A stretch of 64,000 nucleotides of DNA from Filosporella fistucella. Its lineage: Eukaryota; Ascomycota; Leotiomycetes; Helotiales. A program made the position numbers and the translations under genes. This document shows, one piece after another, positions 36,941-48,899 of the stretch; positions within the stretch are counted from its first letter, which is position 1; each line of letters opens with the position of its first letter. The stretch spans positions 372,001 to 436,000 of the forward strand of contig JAQJZZ010000018.1 in the NCBI GenBank assembly GCA_030077755.1. The letters are read 5' to 3'. The notes below the pieces were generated by a model. The model saw only the letters and a program-made list of their open reading frames with translations. It was not told the origin of the DNA and made no database searches.

Positions 36941-37303
36941 TTATGGCCTTATGTAGCTATGAGGTGCAGATTTTTGACACATTGGATATCTTGAAGTAAA
37001 CAACATTGCCTGGATATTCGGTCTTGATGTTGGAGGCCTCTCCATGTAGAAAGGGTTTTGCACTAACGCCAAGCGGCGCGAAGCGCTGCGTAGAAAACCC
37101 CAAAGTATAAGGTAAGGCGGGGTCGATACAACTGGGAAAAGAACAAGGGCAAAGTACGAACTTATATACTGTACATAATATAAATTCTTTCCTCCGGAAA
37201 ATTGCTGGGAGAAATCTGACGTGAACAGGACGATGAGCACACAGTATGAAAACAATGCACCAGCAAGGAGTATAAACTTGTTAGCACGTGTGGACGCCCA
37301 CAT
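36941..37303 (-). CDS. Possible small membrane-anchored protein or gene fragment
   Basis: An open frame of 120 codons begins MWASTRANKFILLAGALF and has one hydrophobic segment near the N-terminus (residues 9-27), resembling a signal anchor of a Golgi type II protein. A possible GTATAT donor follows LYYVQ, and a second hydrophobic stretch is read if that intron is not removed. I recognise no domain. It may be the first exon of a decayed gene. Low confidence. Confidence 0.25.
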   Translation of the reverse strand: MWASTRANKFILLAGALFSYCVLIVLFTSDFSQQFSGGKNLYYVQYISSYFALVLFPVVSTPPYLILWGFLRSASRRLALVQNPFYMERPPTSRPNIQAMLFTSRYPMCQKSAPHSYIRP

Positions 37304-37877
37304 TCAGAACATGAATATATTTTGACAGTATTGTAGAGCAGTAGCGGAGTATCCCAGATGCAGCCCACCCCACGAGCACACTCCCCATGGTAACACCTGG
37401 TTTGCGATGATGGATTGAAATGGTGTCAGAAAAAGTGCGACCTAGCTGTCAATGATGTTCTGTGGCGAGGCTACAAAACCTGAAAGGGCAAGAAGAGAAG
37501 AATGGTGATAAAATCTTGTAAGACGGCCCATAATTAACAGGGCCACGCTGTCTAAGTTACGTGGGTAGAGTGGACTTGTGTGTAAGTGAGAACACAAGGC
37601 TAAGAATGAAGGAATACAACCTCACTCGGTGTTTGTCCTGTGGTTGTTGTAAAGTTCTGACTAATCAGCGATAAGTGGATCAGCACAGTTACAAAAAGGC
37701 TGTGAAGGCCGGCAGAAAAAGCTCCAAATTGCTGTCCCCCACCATATCGCCCAAATATACACATCGAGTCAGACTCATCTTCAACCCGCCTTCAACTCTC
37801 CACTCAAAGACTTCAAAAACCATCCAGATCTTAAATTCGATGCGGTGATATACTCGTGATACAATAAAGCCATCACA
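37304..37877. other. Promoter region of RPC4
   Basis: No gene recognised; pyrimidine-rich sequence precedes the RPC4 ATG. Confidence 0.35.
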
Positions 37878-39882
37878 ATGTCTGGCAGAGCGCCAACACG
37901 AGGCACAGGACGAGGGGGTCGGAGAGGAAAAGCATCAGCTACATCTGATCCCCCAGATACCGCCCCTGCAAATGCTTCAGCAACTTTGAATAGTGATTCG
38001 AATAGTCAATCTACCCTCGAGGCTTCTCCTCCACCTTCTCAGAAAATCACTACGCCTCAACATCTCCTCAATGACGAATCTGGTCCTTCACCCAATTCCT
38101 CTCCAGCTTCAATCCCAACTGAAACTCCTGCTCCAACTCCAGCACGCGCGATTCCACGATCAGAACCTACTGGTCCATCTGTCCCGGCGTCAGGAAGAGG
38201 TGGAAGAGGAGGTACGAGAGGGGCAAGAGGTGCTCCGAAAGCTGCTGCGCCGAGTCGATTCAAGCCCAAAATTGTCAGAAGCGATGCGAATAAATTACAG
38301 GAGCTTGCAGACAAAGAGGCGGCACGATTGGCTGGAATCTCTGCTGCCAGGGCAAGGGAGGAGGCCAAGCTTATGAGAGGTAGAGGCAGAGGAGCACGAG
38401 GTCGAGGCGATGTTATGGGAAGGGGGTTAGGAAGAGGTGTAGGTGCAGGTGCAACTGGTATTTTTGGTGCTTTACCGGAGTCAATTCGTAGGTTTTCCAT
38501 CACAAAGCTTTGCTTAAACTAACATATATGCAGCCAAAAACCCCGGGTTTGCTTCTAGATCTGGTGGTGGGGGTGGCTCAGGAAGTGGAGGAGGTTCTGG
38601 TGGTACCAAAAGAGAAGGGTTTAGCTCATCGGGCGGTGGTTCAGGTGGTTCCGGTGGCAGATCTAACAAGGATCATGATTATATTCCACAATATCCCAAT
38701 GACGATGGAGAGGTGGAAAGAGTCAATATCGAGGAGATAAATGATGTGGTCGATGACGATGTTATTATTACCGGCAGTAGATACATTGGGCAAGGCAATC
38801 GTAAAGCCGTCTCAAGCAGAGGAGGATTGAAGCCGATACGACTCGATCGGCATGAACACGTCGAGCGAACAACGATTGTTAATACCGAAACTATCAAGAC
38901 GGAACCGATACTGAAGAAAGAGCCCGCAGCGGAGGGTGAGGATGATATGATCGAAGTGGATGAATTACTCTCGTCGAAACCAAATACCACACCCAAGAAG
39001 GAAGGCAGAAATACACGAATCAAGGAGGAAAACGAGTCAGTTTCGTTTGGTGATCGCTCTGGGACACCACCATTGAGTGAAAGACCTCTTCATGAAATTC
39101 CTTCACCTGATGCAAAGAAGGGGAAAGCGCCAGCGAGTCAAGCGAAATCAGCCGAAAGCCAGGTAAAATCCAAGAAGGATAGGCTCGCTCGAAAACTAGC
39201 AAAGAAGGCCCTGGAAAGACCGGTCATACAGACTGAGGAAGACAAGGCTGAATATGAACGACATCTCCATGATGTGGATGTTCTCGCCCATGAGTTGGGA
39301 GGAATGCAAGGGAATCTTGGAGGAGTAGATGCGGAGGGTGATATTGCTATGGATGGTGAAGAGGTTGTCGATAAGAAGGAGGGACGGTTATACCTCTTTC
39401 AATTTCCACCAATCTTGCCGGTACTCTACGATCCAGTAAAGGGTAAGCCCGAAAAGTATCAAAAGAAAGAGGAAGTAATCGACGTCGAGATGCCTGGATC
39501 TCCAACTGCTACCAAAGGCAAAGGGAAGGTCAAGGATCGTATTGATCTTACAGGCGAGCCCACAGCGGTCAAAATAGAAGATGCTGAATACGCAAACGCA
39601 TACTCTAAAAAGGATGAATCTAGTCGAGGAAATTATGTGAGCGAAGAAGGGTGGATTGGAAAACTTGTCGTTCGGGAAAGTGGGCGAGTAGAATTATGCT
39701 GGGGTGGCACGAATCTTGTTGTTGGTCGTGGTGTCGATTCTGATTTCTTGACAACAGGCATGGTCGTTGATTTAGTTGAGACAGGTCCTCCAGGTGGTGG
39801 AGTGCCAGAAGGAAAAGCACTCAGTATGGGACAAATTATGGGGAAGTTCGTAGTCACTCCGGATTGGCAGCGGCTTACTTAA
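37878..39882 (+). CDS. RPC53: DNA-directed RNA polymerase III subunit RPC4 (Rpc53)
   Basis: A subunit of nuclear RNA polymerase III, which transcribes tRNA and 5S rRNA genes; Rpc53 pairs with Rpc37 in initiation and termination. Exons 37878-38487 and 38534-39882 (46-bp intron) encode 652 residues. The N-terminus is long, disordered and basic, with RGG-like repeats (GRGRGARGRGDVMGRG) and a Gly/Ser-rich stretch after the intron. The conserved C-terminal RPC4 domain is clear: LYLFQFPPILPVLYDP, then EEGWIGKLVVRESGRVELCWGG and the ending MGKFVVTPDW. The protein is longer than yeast Rpc53 because of the low-complexity N-terminus, as in other filamentous fungi. It is a single-copy housekeeping gene with no cluster context. 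Confidence 0.93.
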
Positions 39883-41511
39883 AAGGGGGCGGTATTTGAT
39901 GCATTTACAGGAGCGAAAACCATTGGCATGACTGGCGTTGTTGGCACTATTCGTGCTGGTACCTACATAATGGCAACTACTGTGCCAAATAGGTCATATT
40001 ATAGGAATAGAAATGTTTGGAATATGTTAAAGCGTACAGTCCTCTGAAGTTGAAGTTATTTCCTTGCCAGATCCAAGGTAAAGCTGTTTGAGGTGCACCT
40101 GGTTCCGCATGGATCAGCTTGAAATTCTGTTCAATGTCAACGATTCTATATTCAACCAAATATTGCACAAGTGCTATTGCCTGTACTGAATGGAAGCACT
40201 CGCGATGAAAGTTAGGCGATTAATTCATATTTTTGAAGTCAGTACACACGTGACGGTGAACATTGTTTAGGTAATTTTCTATACTCAAATTTGTTAGTTT
40301 CTGAGTAAGAGCAAGGATATTGTAGAAATATATGTCAAAAGATGAATGCGCTTTATAACATTCGATCCTACTCAACGAGCATTTATCCAAACCTGAGACA
40401 ATTACTAGTCATGTGACTCTACCAGATTAAATATACTGGGAACTAGGAACCGCTCTCGAGAATTGATAGAGTAACCTAATGTAGAGCGTAAATATTGATC
40501 CTTTCGTAGGCGATCAGTCAAGCCTTGAAACGTTCTCCACCAAATAACATATAGCATCTAAATCCCGTGATCAGAGAATTCGACACAGATTTCAACCTCC
40601 GCTGACCTCCATAGGATTGGAATAATACACACGAATACATTGACGGGACTCATTTTTCATGAAACTGAGATAGAACACTCCCCCTATCAAACGGTTTTCA
40701 TTTCCTTACCAAGAACAAATACTCATGTCTTAATTTGGACTAGTGTCTGAGGCGCCAAAACCGGGCATCTTTTCCATACCTTACTCTGAGCCTCCTTCCG
40801 ACCTTCACTTCTTCCCCTCCACCAACAACGATATCGATAACGCATCTATTTTGTTATGTCGAAGAACAGTATCGAACCCCCGTCTCGAAATTGGAATTTG
40901 ACAGCTCCTTATTGTTTATAAGAAACTTCCATCCGACGACCGCGTGCGACACCCAATCCTCCATTGAAACATCAGTCTCACCTCAAGACAGCCACATCCA
41001 TATAGGGTATCGAAATTCCCCTTTGATCCGCACTTTTTACAGAATGTTTCTTGAAATCTCTCACTTTAATTTCCACGATTTCGTTTTTCTCGGAGCTGTT
41101 GAAAGTGCAGGCTGCTGCTGGTCACTTCCACCTCCGCATCAGATCTATTCCTACCGTATACAATTCTCACTTCGAACAGTTGACCTTTCACTCCTTGTTC
41201 ATATATTCATTTTATCTCGGGCATTTCCATTCGTTATTCAAGCCAGGTTATTCAACAGGGCAATGGCAAAAAGGAGTACACCCCTATCAACTTTGCTTTT
41301 TCCTATCTGTCACATCAATATCCTTTGCATCAAAAATAAAACATGAACCTCACCTTATTGCTAGTGTCAATATATTGAGACTCAGTCTTATGGTATATCA
41401 TACCCTATTCCCTTGTCCCCATTTTCTTCCACCGTTAACCAACTACCCACACTCATTTTTTCACTTCATCTTTTGTGTCTACGTTTCGCGTCGACGCACC
41501 ACTTCGCAAAC
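39883..41511. other. Intergenic region, no gene seen
   Basis: About 1.6 kb. Two overlapping plus-strand frames between 40890 and 41550 are pyrimidine-rich and lack domains; they probably lie in the leader or promoter of the small secreted-protein gene. Confidence 0.4.
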
Positions 41512-41968
41512 ATGCAACTTCTATCACTCGCTACCGTTCTTTTCCTAGCTTCGTCCGTCTTTGCTACCCAGCTTCATGATCAACATGGTAAGCTACCAAG
41601 CACCCACCTTTCTTCGAGGAACAATCTATGGATATGAATACTAACGTCCCACAGCTCATGGACTCTTAGCTCGCCGAGAAACCGTAACCCTTACCGAAAC
41701 GTCTACCGCCTTCGTTCCTGCTGGAACCCAAAGCGCCTACATCGCCACCGAAGTCTTCACCAAGACCATAATTGCTGATATGAACCATGTAGTCTATCGC
41801 AAGTCGACTAAACACAAGGGTCATAGGGGAGCACAATTCACAAATTCAAAGAAAGTCGACTCTCAGAAGGCAACGGGTACGCGTTCCAAGAAACCAAAGC
41901 ATACTGGACACAGGCGAAGCGTCGAAGAAGCTCAAGAGCCAGCGAAGAGAGCTGGATGGTTCTCATGA
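41512..41968 (+). CDS. Small secreted basic protein (129 aa), effector-like
   Basis: I do not recognise a family. Exons 41512-41587 and 41655-41968 (67-bp intron, GTAAGC...CCACAG) give 129 residues. Residues 1-18 (MQLLSLATVLFLASSVFA) are a clear signal peptide. A dibasic site (LLARRE) at about residue 33 resembles a Kex2 propeptide cleavage site. The mature part begins TVTLTETSTAFVPAGT and its second half is strongly basic (KSTKHKGHRGAQF, KKPKHTGHRR), ending KRAGWFS. There are no cysteines in the mature region. The pattern of a short secreted protein with Kex2 site is compatible with an effector, a processed peptide or a wall-associated protein. Function is unknown. Confidence 0.75.
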
Positions 41969-42990
41969 GTAGGGGGTCTGATGTGGAGTGAGGGATATAT
42001 GTATTAGAGGGGATGGGGCTGGCGAAAGGGTGTTTATTCGGTGACTAGATTGTTGGATGGATAATATGTTAATTTTCTCCTTGTATGGGGTAGTATCGAA
42101 TATGGCAATTTATGGACTACTCTTTTAGATGGCAATGGCTTTTGCGTTTCTTCCTCAGCATCACGATACCTAATATCTGCAACGCGCCGAGTGGCACATT
42201 GTATCTCCTTTTAGGTACGCTTGTATTCTATATTCTGCGTTGATTTTGTGGCGGCTGAATTGGGCTTTGCCGCTGATCATATATATCACTTGTTGTCTTC
42301 AGCCAAGGTGCACTATTTGCTACATTACTGGAGCCTCGATTGATCTTCTATTTCAGTTGATCCTTATTCTAATCAAGGAACCCTCAGTGGGCTTTTCCTA
42401 AACACTTCTACTTGGTATTGCCGAAATGGCCAAGTCCACGTGACACCATTCGGAATGGCTTCAATAAACACAAACGCCTATCATCATCTGATCTCCGAGA
42501 CAAATATAATCATCTGAAGACACCCATTTATCTTCAGCAAGCTATTTGAGACTATCCACGCCCTCCAGCTAACTGTCGCTAATTCAATCTACCCAAATCA
42601 CCGTCCCACCTCTCCTCGCACGTCGTCACACAAAACCCATTTACAGATATGAAATATCATATCTCAAGTACCACCACAATCTCTTTCCTTTCCAGACCTT
42701 GTTCTCATCATCCATCTTATCTTTTTGTATCAGCCGAGCAAGCAAACAATCCAGCTCGAGTACCTGCATCCGTCCCGACGGTACACAGTGGCCGGATACA
42801 TGAATCCAGATGCTTGGTATCGCATCTTGGGTATTACTGATGACTATATATCCTGGTTTGGGAATCACTTTGGGACATGTGATGCTCAGTGTAGGAGATG
42901 TCATGCGTTACTAGAAATATGTTGAGTGTGCCTGCTTGGAGGTAAGCTGACATTTGGACATCGTCGCTCGTTTTTCTGATACTTCTCAAT
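41969..42990. other. Intergenic region, possible undetected short gene
   Basis: No supported gene. A plus-strand frame around 42780-42925 reads NPDAWYRILGITDDYISWFG and ends with four cysteines, but it has no ATG in that frame nearby and no confirmed splice partner. Confidence 0.35.
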
Positions 42991-44799
42991 ATGAGGGAAA
43001 TTCTGTTTTCAATTTTTCTTCACGCTCTTTTGGGATATGATTTGATAGCAGCTGAGCCTATACAGCTTGTTAATCGACCTCGTGCAGGTAAGTGTCCTCG
43101 GTTCATATCTGCGCGTACATGAAAATTGATGATGGCAGGATGTAATGCTGATAACCTTCTTCGTGCACTGCGGAATCCGTGAGCCGTGCCTCTCCGAATA
43201 CCTTAACTTCCCTGCTAATACATCAAATAGAACCCAATCTTCCACGGCAAGCATATTTTGCTCCTCCTATATTCAAGTCACGAAAACAGTTACCACGACC
43301 CTCAGTCTTGAACCAAGCACAACCGTGTTGCAAACCAGTCTTATCAATGCTACGAGTATTGTAGTCTTTTCTTCTAATAGCACTGTTACTATGTAAGTGC
43401 CTCAGTCGTGGATCAGAGTCCAAACTTGGAGAGCTGAGGAGAATGCTGACTTGTTGCAAGAACGGCATTTACACTTCCACCATTCACACCACCCAGTTCT
43501 TCGATACCGTCGACCTCGGGCGGTAACCTAGCATCGACTTTCACATCTCCATCATCATCAGAGCCGGAACTGTCGACATTGAGTGCAGTGCCCGGCAATT
43601 CGTCTACGATATCAGTCTCGTTGACAACGTCGCTCGAGAGTTCTTCAATTCTTGGAACTTCAACTATGGTATCGAGTACATTGACCTTGCCAAACGACGG
43701 TTCATTCGCTTCTACTTCCTCCGCTCCGTATCCACTGACAAACTCTTCCACATCCATACTTGGTCCAACTGGCCTGACTGCATTTCCAAGCTCGAAATCA
43801 TCAGCAGAAACCCTGTTGCTTTCAGCAAATTCCTCAACCACATCAATCGCGGCAATATCCTCTAGTGAAAGCTCATCAAATCCAACCTCTTCCATCCCGT
43901 TCCAACTTTCTAATTCGACGACCATCAATCCTAGTCCGATTAGTTCAATCGCATTTCCCAGCTCAGAAGCATCAATTGAAAGCTCCTCCTCAACTTCATC
44001 GGTACCCTACCCGCTGTCGAATTCTACTACTTTGACTGTCGGACCAACAGCTTTCCCATCTCCTACGTCATCTGCTCTGAATGGAAGCACTATAACCAAT
44101 ACAACGTCGCTCCAACTCTCCTCCGCCTCTACATCTGGAAGCTTCACTTATTTCCTCAACTCAACGATAATTGCTACTCCTACATTTAATAGCAGTATCG
44201 ACCTCTCCTCAACAACATCTTACATCCTTCCCTCCCCAAGCGAAGGAAACTCAAGCATCATAACCACCTCCACTTCAAATTCCCTCACAATCCAACCTTA
44301 TTTCCCAAACACCACCTCCAGCTCCCAACATCCATACTATTCCAATACCACCTCCATCCTACAAAACACGTCTACCCCGGACCCCTCTCCTCCCTACCCT
44401 CCATACAGTTACTCTCCTCCCACCTCCCTATATGCCGATATAGAAGCACGTGCTACTCTCGCGCAAGCAGCATCTACACCTCTCTCGTCGCAATTAGCAA
44501 CGTATCCGGCTACGAGATTGAGTTCGGCGTGTAGTTGTTTATTAACCGCTGCTCCGGTGCCGACAAAGACGGAGACTGCGGTTGTTACATTGGGGAGAGG
44601 GGTGGGCGTTACGGTAAGTTCATTCCCGTTCGGTTCCTTCCGATTTGTTCTTCCGGGTAGCAGTGGAACATGAGATCGGGAGTGGGAGAGGAAGAATATA
44701 AAGGCTAATGAGAAATAGAGTATTATCACCCAAATTGTGACTATGGAGCAAACTACCACATTCGGAGGGACGAGTACGATTGTTGTTACTTTGAAGTAA
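42991..44799 (+). CDS. Secreted Ser/Thr-rich cell-surface (adhesin-like) protein
   Basis: Five exons (42991-43087, 43139-43178, 43231-43392, 43461-44613, 44719-44799) sum to 510 residues in frame. A signal peptide (MREILFSIFLHALLGYDLIAA) is followed by the fungal motif GCNADNLLRALRN and, across an intron, SIFCSSYIQVTKTV, a short cysteine-bearing domain seen at the start of many ascomycete surface proteins. About 350 residues of Ser/Thr/Asn/Pro-rich sequence follow, with many N-glycosylation sequons (NSTT, NTTS) and repeated blocks of the type S-x-PYPLxNSTT. The end, SIITQIVTMEQTTTFGGT, is another short beta-like element. I see no GPI signal. Likely an O-mannosylated wall or matrix protein; no ligand can be inferred. 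Confidence 0.75.
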
Positions 44800-45681
44800 A
44801 TTTCAACCTAAGGAGGGAGGATCTCGGGGAGGAAAACAATGTATTTTTATATCGCGTATCTGCGAATTCTTGAATTCTTCAATTGTTATAATAAATCTCC
44901 ATCATTTCCTCATTGAATTCAATCACTGAGCGCTTCTCAAAGCAGAAAAATACATGCACTTTATTTACTCTCTTCATATTCCCAAAAACATAAATAACAA
45001 ATATTCTCCAAATATCCCTCCCCATTTCCAACCCGCTCAAAGACTCACAAACATCTCAATATCCTCAATATCCTCAATATCCTCAATATCCTCAATATCC
45101 TCAATATCCTCAATATCCTCAATATCCTCAATATCCTCAATATTCTCGAATCTCTCCTCCCCTTCCTTAACCTTCTCGTCCCCACGTCCACACCCTCAGA
45201 AGAATGCCGTCCCAAATCCCGCCCCCACAATCCTTCACAATGAAAGTGGACGGACGGCGATGCGCTCCACACTCCACTTCACCCCGCCATTTGGTGCCCC
45301 ACCACCGGGAGTCGCGTCTTCGGACTGCAAGCTCGGCCTTGCCAGTCCACTTCATATATATGTACTTCGTCCGGGAGATGATGAGGTATTCATTTTTGTT
45401 TTAATTTATGTTGAGAATTTGAATAAGGAGAAGAAAGAAAGAAGAGGACGTGAGCTGAGTTGAAGGATTGAGAGAGAAAAGAGAGCAAGAGAGAAACTGG
45501 ATACCCCGCAGCCTTCTATACCTACTCCTACAGAAAGAAAATACCAACAACGAACGAGGAATACAGCTTCAATCCTCCACCTTTTTTCTATTCTCAAGAA
45601 CCACCAGAACATACGATACTCCTTCCATCTGCCTCCCTTCATTCAACCAATACAAACCAGAGAAGAAGAGCCAAAGGAAAA
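44800..45681. other. Upstream region of the FAD monooxygenase
   Basis: No gene supported. It contains the 9-bp minisatellite and pyrimidine-rich leader sequence. Confidence 0.4.
45055..45144. repeat. Minisatellite, 10 copies of the 9-mer CTCAATATC
   Basis: Ten tandem units; the last has a single mismatch. Because the unit is three codons long every frame stays open (ISS, LNI or SQY repeats), which explains the open frames over it on both strands. Confidence 0.9.
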
Positions 45682-47112
45682 ATGGCAGAGTCAGATGGAA
45701 TTCATCTCATAGTCATCGGAGCCGGTCTCGCAGGCCTCTCAGCTGCGGTATCAACAAAGATAGCATACCCAGGCCACCGCGTTACGATTCTAGAGTCTGT
45801 GAAGGAGTTGGCGGAGATAGGTGTATGTCCCCCTTTTTCTCATCTCAAAATGCCCCTTATTCTACTCAATGTCAAAACTCCAAGCATGTTTTCAAAGTCA
45901 CAAGAGTATTGAAGTTTTCTTAACATTGGCAACGGTGCTGATCTTTCACAGGCAGGTCTCCAACTAACCCCCAACGCAACCCGCCTCTTCAAACCATGGG
46001 GCATCTACGATTCCCTCTCCCCCCTCGCCACATTCCCCAAAACTCTCTCCGTAAACCGGTACGACGGGACCAAACGCCTCGCCCATAGTCCATCATTCCA
46101 AGACGAAATTTCCGACCGCTACAATGCCCCATTCTGGGGTATGCACCGTGTAGATCTGCAACGAGCCCTAGTGTCCAGATGTCAGGAATTAGGTGTACAA
46201 GTCAGATTAGGGGCCAAAGCTATATGGGTTAATTTCCAGACTGCTACTGTGACGATAGAAGGTGGTGAGAAGGTAGAAGGTGATGTGGTGCTTTGTGCTG
46301 ATGGGCTTTGGAGTTCTATACGGAGTCAATTTCTAGGCAGACCATCTCCTGCGATATTGACTGGTGATCTGGCGTATAGGATCGTGATCAACACGGAAGA
46401 TTTAACTGGGCCTGATGCGGAGGAATTAAGGGATTTTATACAAAGCGAACAAGTTAATTTCTGGATTGGGCCACGCACACACGTTGTAGCATACACCATG
46501 CGCGCCGGTTCCGTCTACAACATTGTTCTCCTTTGTCCAGACGATCTCCCTGAATCGGTTCGACGCACCGAAGGCGATGTCGAAGAAATGAAAGCCCTTT
46601 TCGAAGGATGGGATCCGATTCTACGCAAGTTTTTGAATCAGGTCAAAGAGGTTGCAAAGTGGAAACTCATGTGGTTAGATGGACTTCCCGACTGGACAGA
46701 TGAAAAGGGCACGTTTTTGATGGCGGGCGATGCGTGTCATCCCATGCTTCCCTATTTAGCGCAAGGAGCGAATAGTAGTTTAGAGGATGGAGCAGTTTTG
46801 GGATTTTTGTTAGGCAAGGTAAGACAAGAGGGGAAAGAGGAAAAGTTAAAGAGGGTTGCGAAATTGTATCAGGCATTGAGGAAGGAGAGGGGAGAAGGGA
46901 TACAGAAAGAGACGTTTAAACAGAGACATGATTTTCATTTAGAGGATGGAGAGGAACAGGAAGAGAGGGATAAGTTGATGGTGGGTATGCTTGGGGGTGA
47001 GGTGAAGGCGGATTTTCCGAGTAGGTGGACTTGTCCGAGGGTGCAGAGGTGGTTGTATGAGTATGATGCTTATGTGGAGGCTGAGAGGGCTTATGAGATG
47101 GATCCGTTTTAG
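45682..47112 (+). CDS. FAD-dependent monooxygenase (salicylate hydroxylase-like)
   Basis: A group A flavoprotein hydroxylase that would insert one oxygen into an aromatic or polyketide-type substrate using NAD(P)H. Exons 45682-45822 and 45952-47112 give 433 residues. The Rossmann dinucleotide motif is VIGAGLAGLSAA near residue 11, the DG motif is CADGLWSSIR, and the second FAD motif is LMAGDACHPMLPYLAQGAN. No signal peptide or C-terminal membrane anchor is visible. Length is normal for the family. Related fungal enzymes include salicylate 1-monooxygenase and enzymes of secondary metabolism; no backbone gene of a metabolite cluster lies nearby, so a catabolic or detoxifying role is more likely. 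Substrate unknown. Confidence 0.9.
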
Positions 47113-47907
47113 AGTTTTGTAGGGATGGAATGAAGTTCTTTGCCTGTTGAAATACCTATGGGAGATTCTGGAGTGTTGCAACATGTGATATTCACAGCTT
47201 GTGAGAAAGCTCCGTTCTAGGTTTTGTACTTCATATCCTTATAAAATCACCAACTGCTCACTATCAAAACATCACAGAGAATCCAGAATAACCAAACCAT
47301 GCCAATTCGCAAGAGAGTGTTCTCAACCAGAGCAAGAAGTGCAGCAAATAGATATTTTCACTGGTTTTCTAATAGCTCTGCACTCAAAACATAACAGAGT
47401 CATAAATCATGCACGAGTTGAAAATAAGAGGTTGGTTCATAAGCTCTTCAGATCGATTGACTACTGTGTTAGAAGGAGGATGGAGGAGGGCTAATGATGA
47501 ACAAATAGATTTATAACTGGAGATATCTTAGCAGGTTTACATGTATGGAGGACGTGGTAAAACTTATACCTCAAACTACTTTGTTAAAGGATATGATTTA
47601 TAGGTACTCTATAGACAGTTATACCGGATTAGAAATTAAAAGGGCCAATTTCAGCAAAATGATAGAAGCGGAAGTGATGCAGTTATAAACTCGGCAACAT
47701 TTGGGGACTTCATACCGGAAGGCATTACACCCAACTATCGCCTTCTTATCAAACAATAGAAGACTCTATTAATAAAGAAATATCAAGACTATTCGATTCC
47801 TAGATTAGCTTATAAATAAGTAATCTATCTCTAACGAGAACAAGAAGAAGAGCGTAATATGATAACTAATAAAGAGAAAGAATCTTACTTATAACCAGAA
47901 GTTGCAA

Positions 47908-48024
47908 AGCGAAGCGGAATTTATATATCTAACTAAACAACAAGAAGAAATCAACTCGGGAATTGAGGAGATATGTAAGACTACGAATTTGTATTCTTAT
48001 TAGATATTTATATTTCGCTTCGCT
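47908..48024. repeat. Inverted repeat, 25-bp arms (AGCGAAGCG type)
   Basis: The arm 47908-47932 is largely complementary to 48000-48024; the outer nine bases AGCGAAGCG are identical and the inner ATATCTAA is conserved. The whole unit is 117 bp, a size typical of miniature elements, but no target duplication is evident. Confidence 0.55.
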
Positions 48025-48776
48025 CTGGAAGGAAGAGAAGAGAGTTTTATTAAAAACAGAGAGAAGCGAGGGTTAAAGCAAGGGATAGGAAGGAAGTGAG
48101 GAAGTGAAAATAGGAAGGAGGGAGATAAGGATTAAGAAATATATAAGAATGCAAAAAGATAAATGATGAAAAACCAATAAACTAAATCCAAGGTCTTGCT
48201 CTCAGTAGAAAATTTATTCGCCATCTTACCTTAACCCCCTTTTCAACATCTCTTTTCTATGATCCATCTCCTCTATTATTTCTTACCATTACCTTCGAAA
48301 CCTAGGTAAAGTAGATATTTACACGCACCAACAATCTCTCAAAATAATGAAGTTCCCCTTAACCTAATACCCTGGTAAAAAAAATTCTACCTACCTACCT
48401 ATATATATATTTATATATATACCTCCTCGCTCCAAGACAGCCCCCTTTACCAAAGCCAACAATCAAAACAAATCAAAACCAAATACCAAAACTCATGTTT
48501 AAAGCGGAGTAATATAATAAACTTAATAAATCAAGACGCCTTCTTCTATGCATTACATACAAACAACACAAACATTCCCTCTCTCTCCTTTTGCCTGTAC
48601 TACCCAAAATAACCATCCTGCAACTCTCAGGAAGCTGAGTTTTTTATATCACCGCTCTAGTAAGGTCTCTCTCTATTCGTCCATCGTAGGTCCGCCCACC
48701 CGTCTAGTCCATTGCTGGTCCAATGTATGTCCCCCACCCCGACTCTCATTTTCTAGACTCTAGACTCTATGAATCT

Positions 48777-48799
48777 ATCTCTCTCTCTCTCTCTCTCTA
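48777..48799. repeat. (CT)n microsatellite
   Basis: About eleven consecutive CT dinucleotides in the 3' flank of the carrier gene. Confidence 0.8.
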
Positions 48800-48899
48800 G
48801 TAGAAATTATCACTCTAGAACCAACCATCCAAAACACTCCCCTTACTATCCTCTAATCTGCGAAGAACAAGAAAAAGAAGAGTAAGAAAGGAGAAAAAA

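Larger units (their letters stand above)
47113..48899. other. AT-rich intergenic region with inverted repeat and microsatellites
   Basis: No gene is supported. The stretch 47500-48200 is AT-rich and may be a decayed repeat. It includes an inverted repeat (47908-48024), and a (CT)n run lies at about 48777-48799. Confidence 0.4.

Noticed and set aside
40865..40885. TCGAACCCCC resembling a tRNA T-arm
   Set aside because: No complementary stem or acceptor, D or anticodon arms around it.
40891..41548. Overlapping plus-strand frames of 151 and 165 codons
   Set aside because: Pyrimidine-rich leader-like sequence directly before a well-supported secreted-protein gene; no domain in either frame.
42649..42925. 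Possible short cysteine-containing peptide
   Set aside because: The attractive C-terminal segment lacks an ATG in its own frame and I could not find a convincing splice to an upstream exon.
45055..45144. Regular repeats considered as a CRISPR array
   Set aside because: Units are 9 bp and contiguous without spacers; this is a eukaryotic minisatellite.
44954..45463. 169-codon open frame containing an ISS repeat
   Set aside because: It is created by the 9-bp minisatellite, whose unit length keeps all frames open. No domain or splice support.
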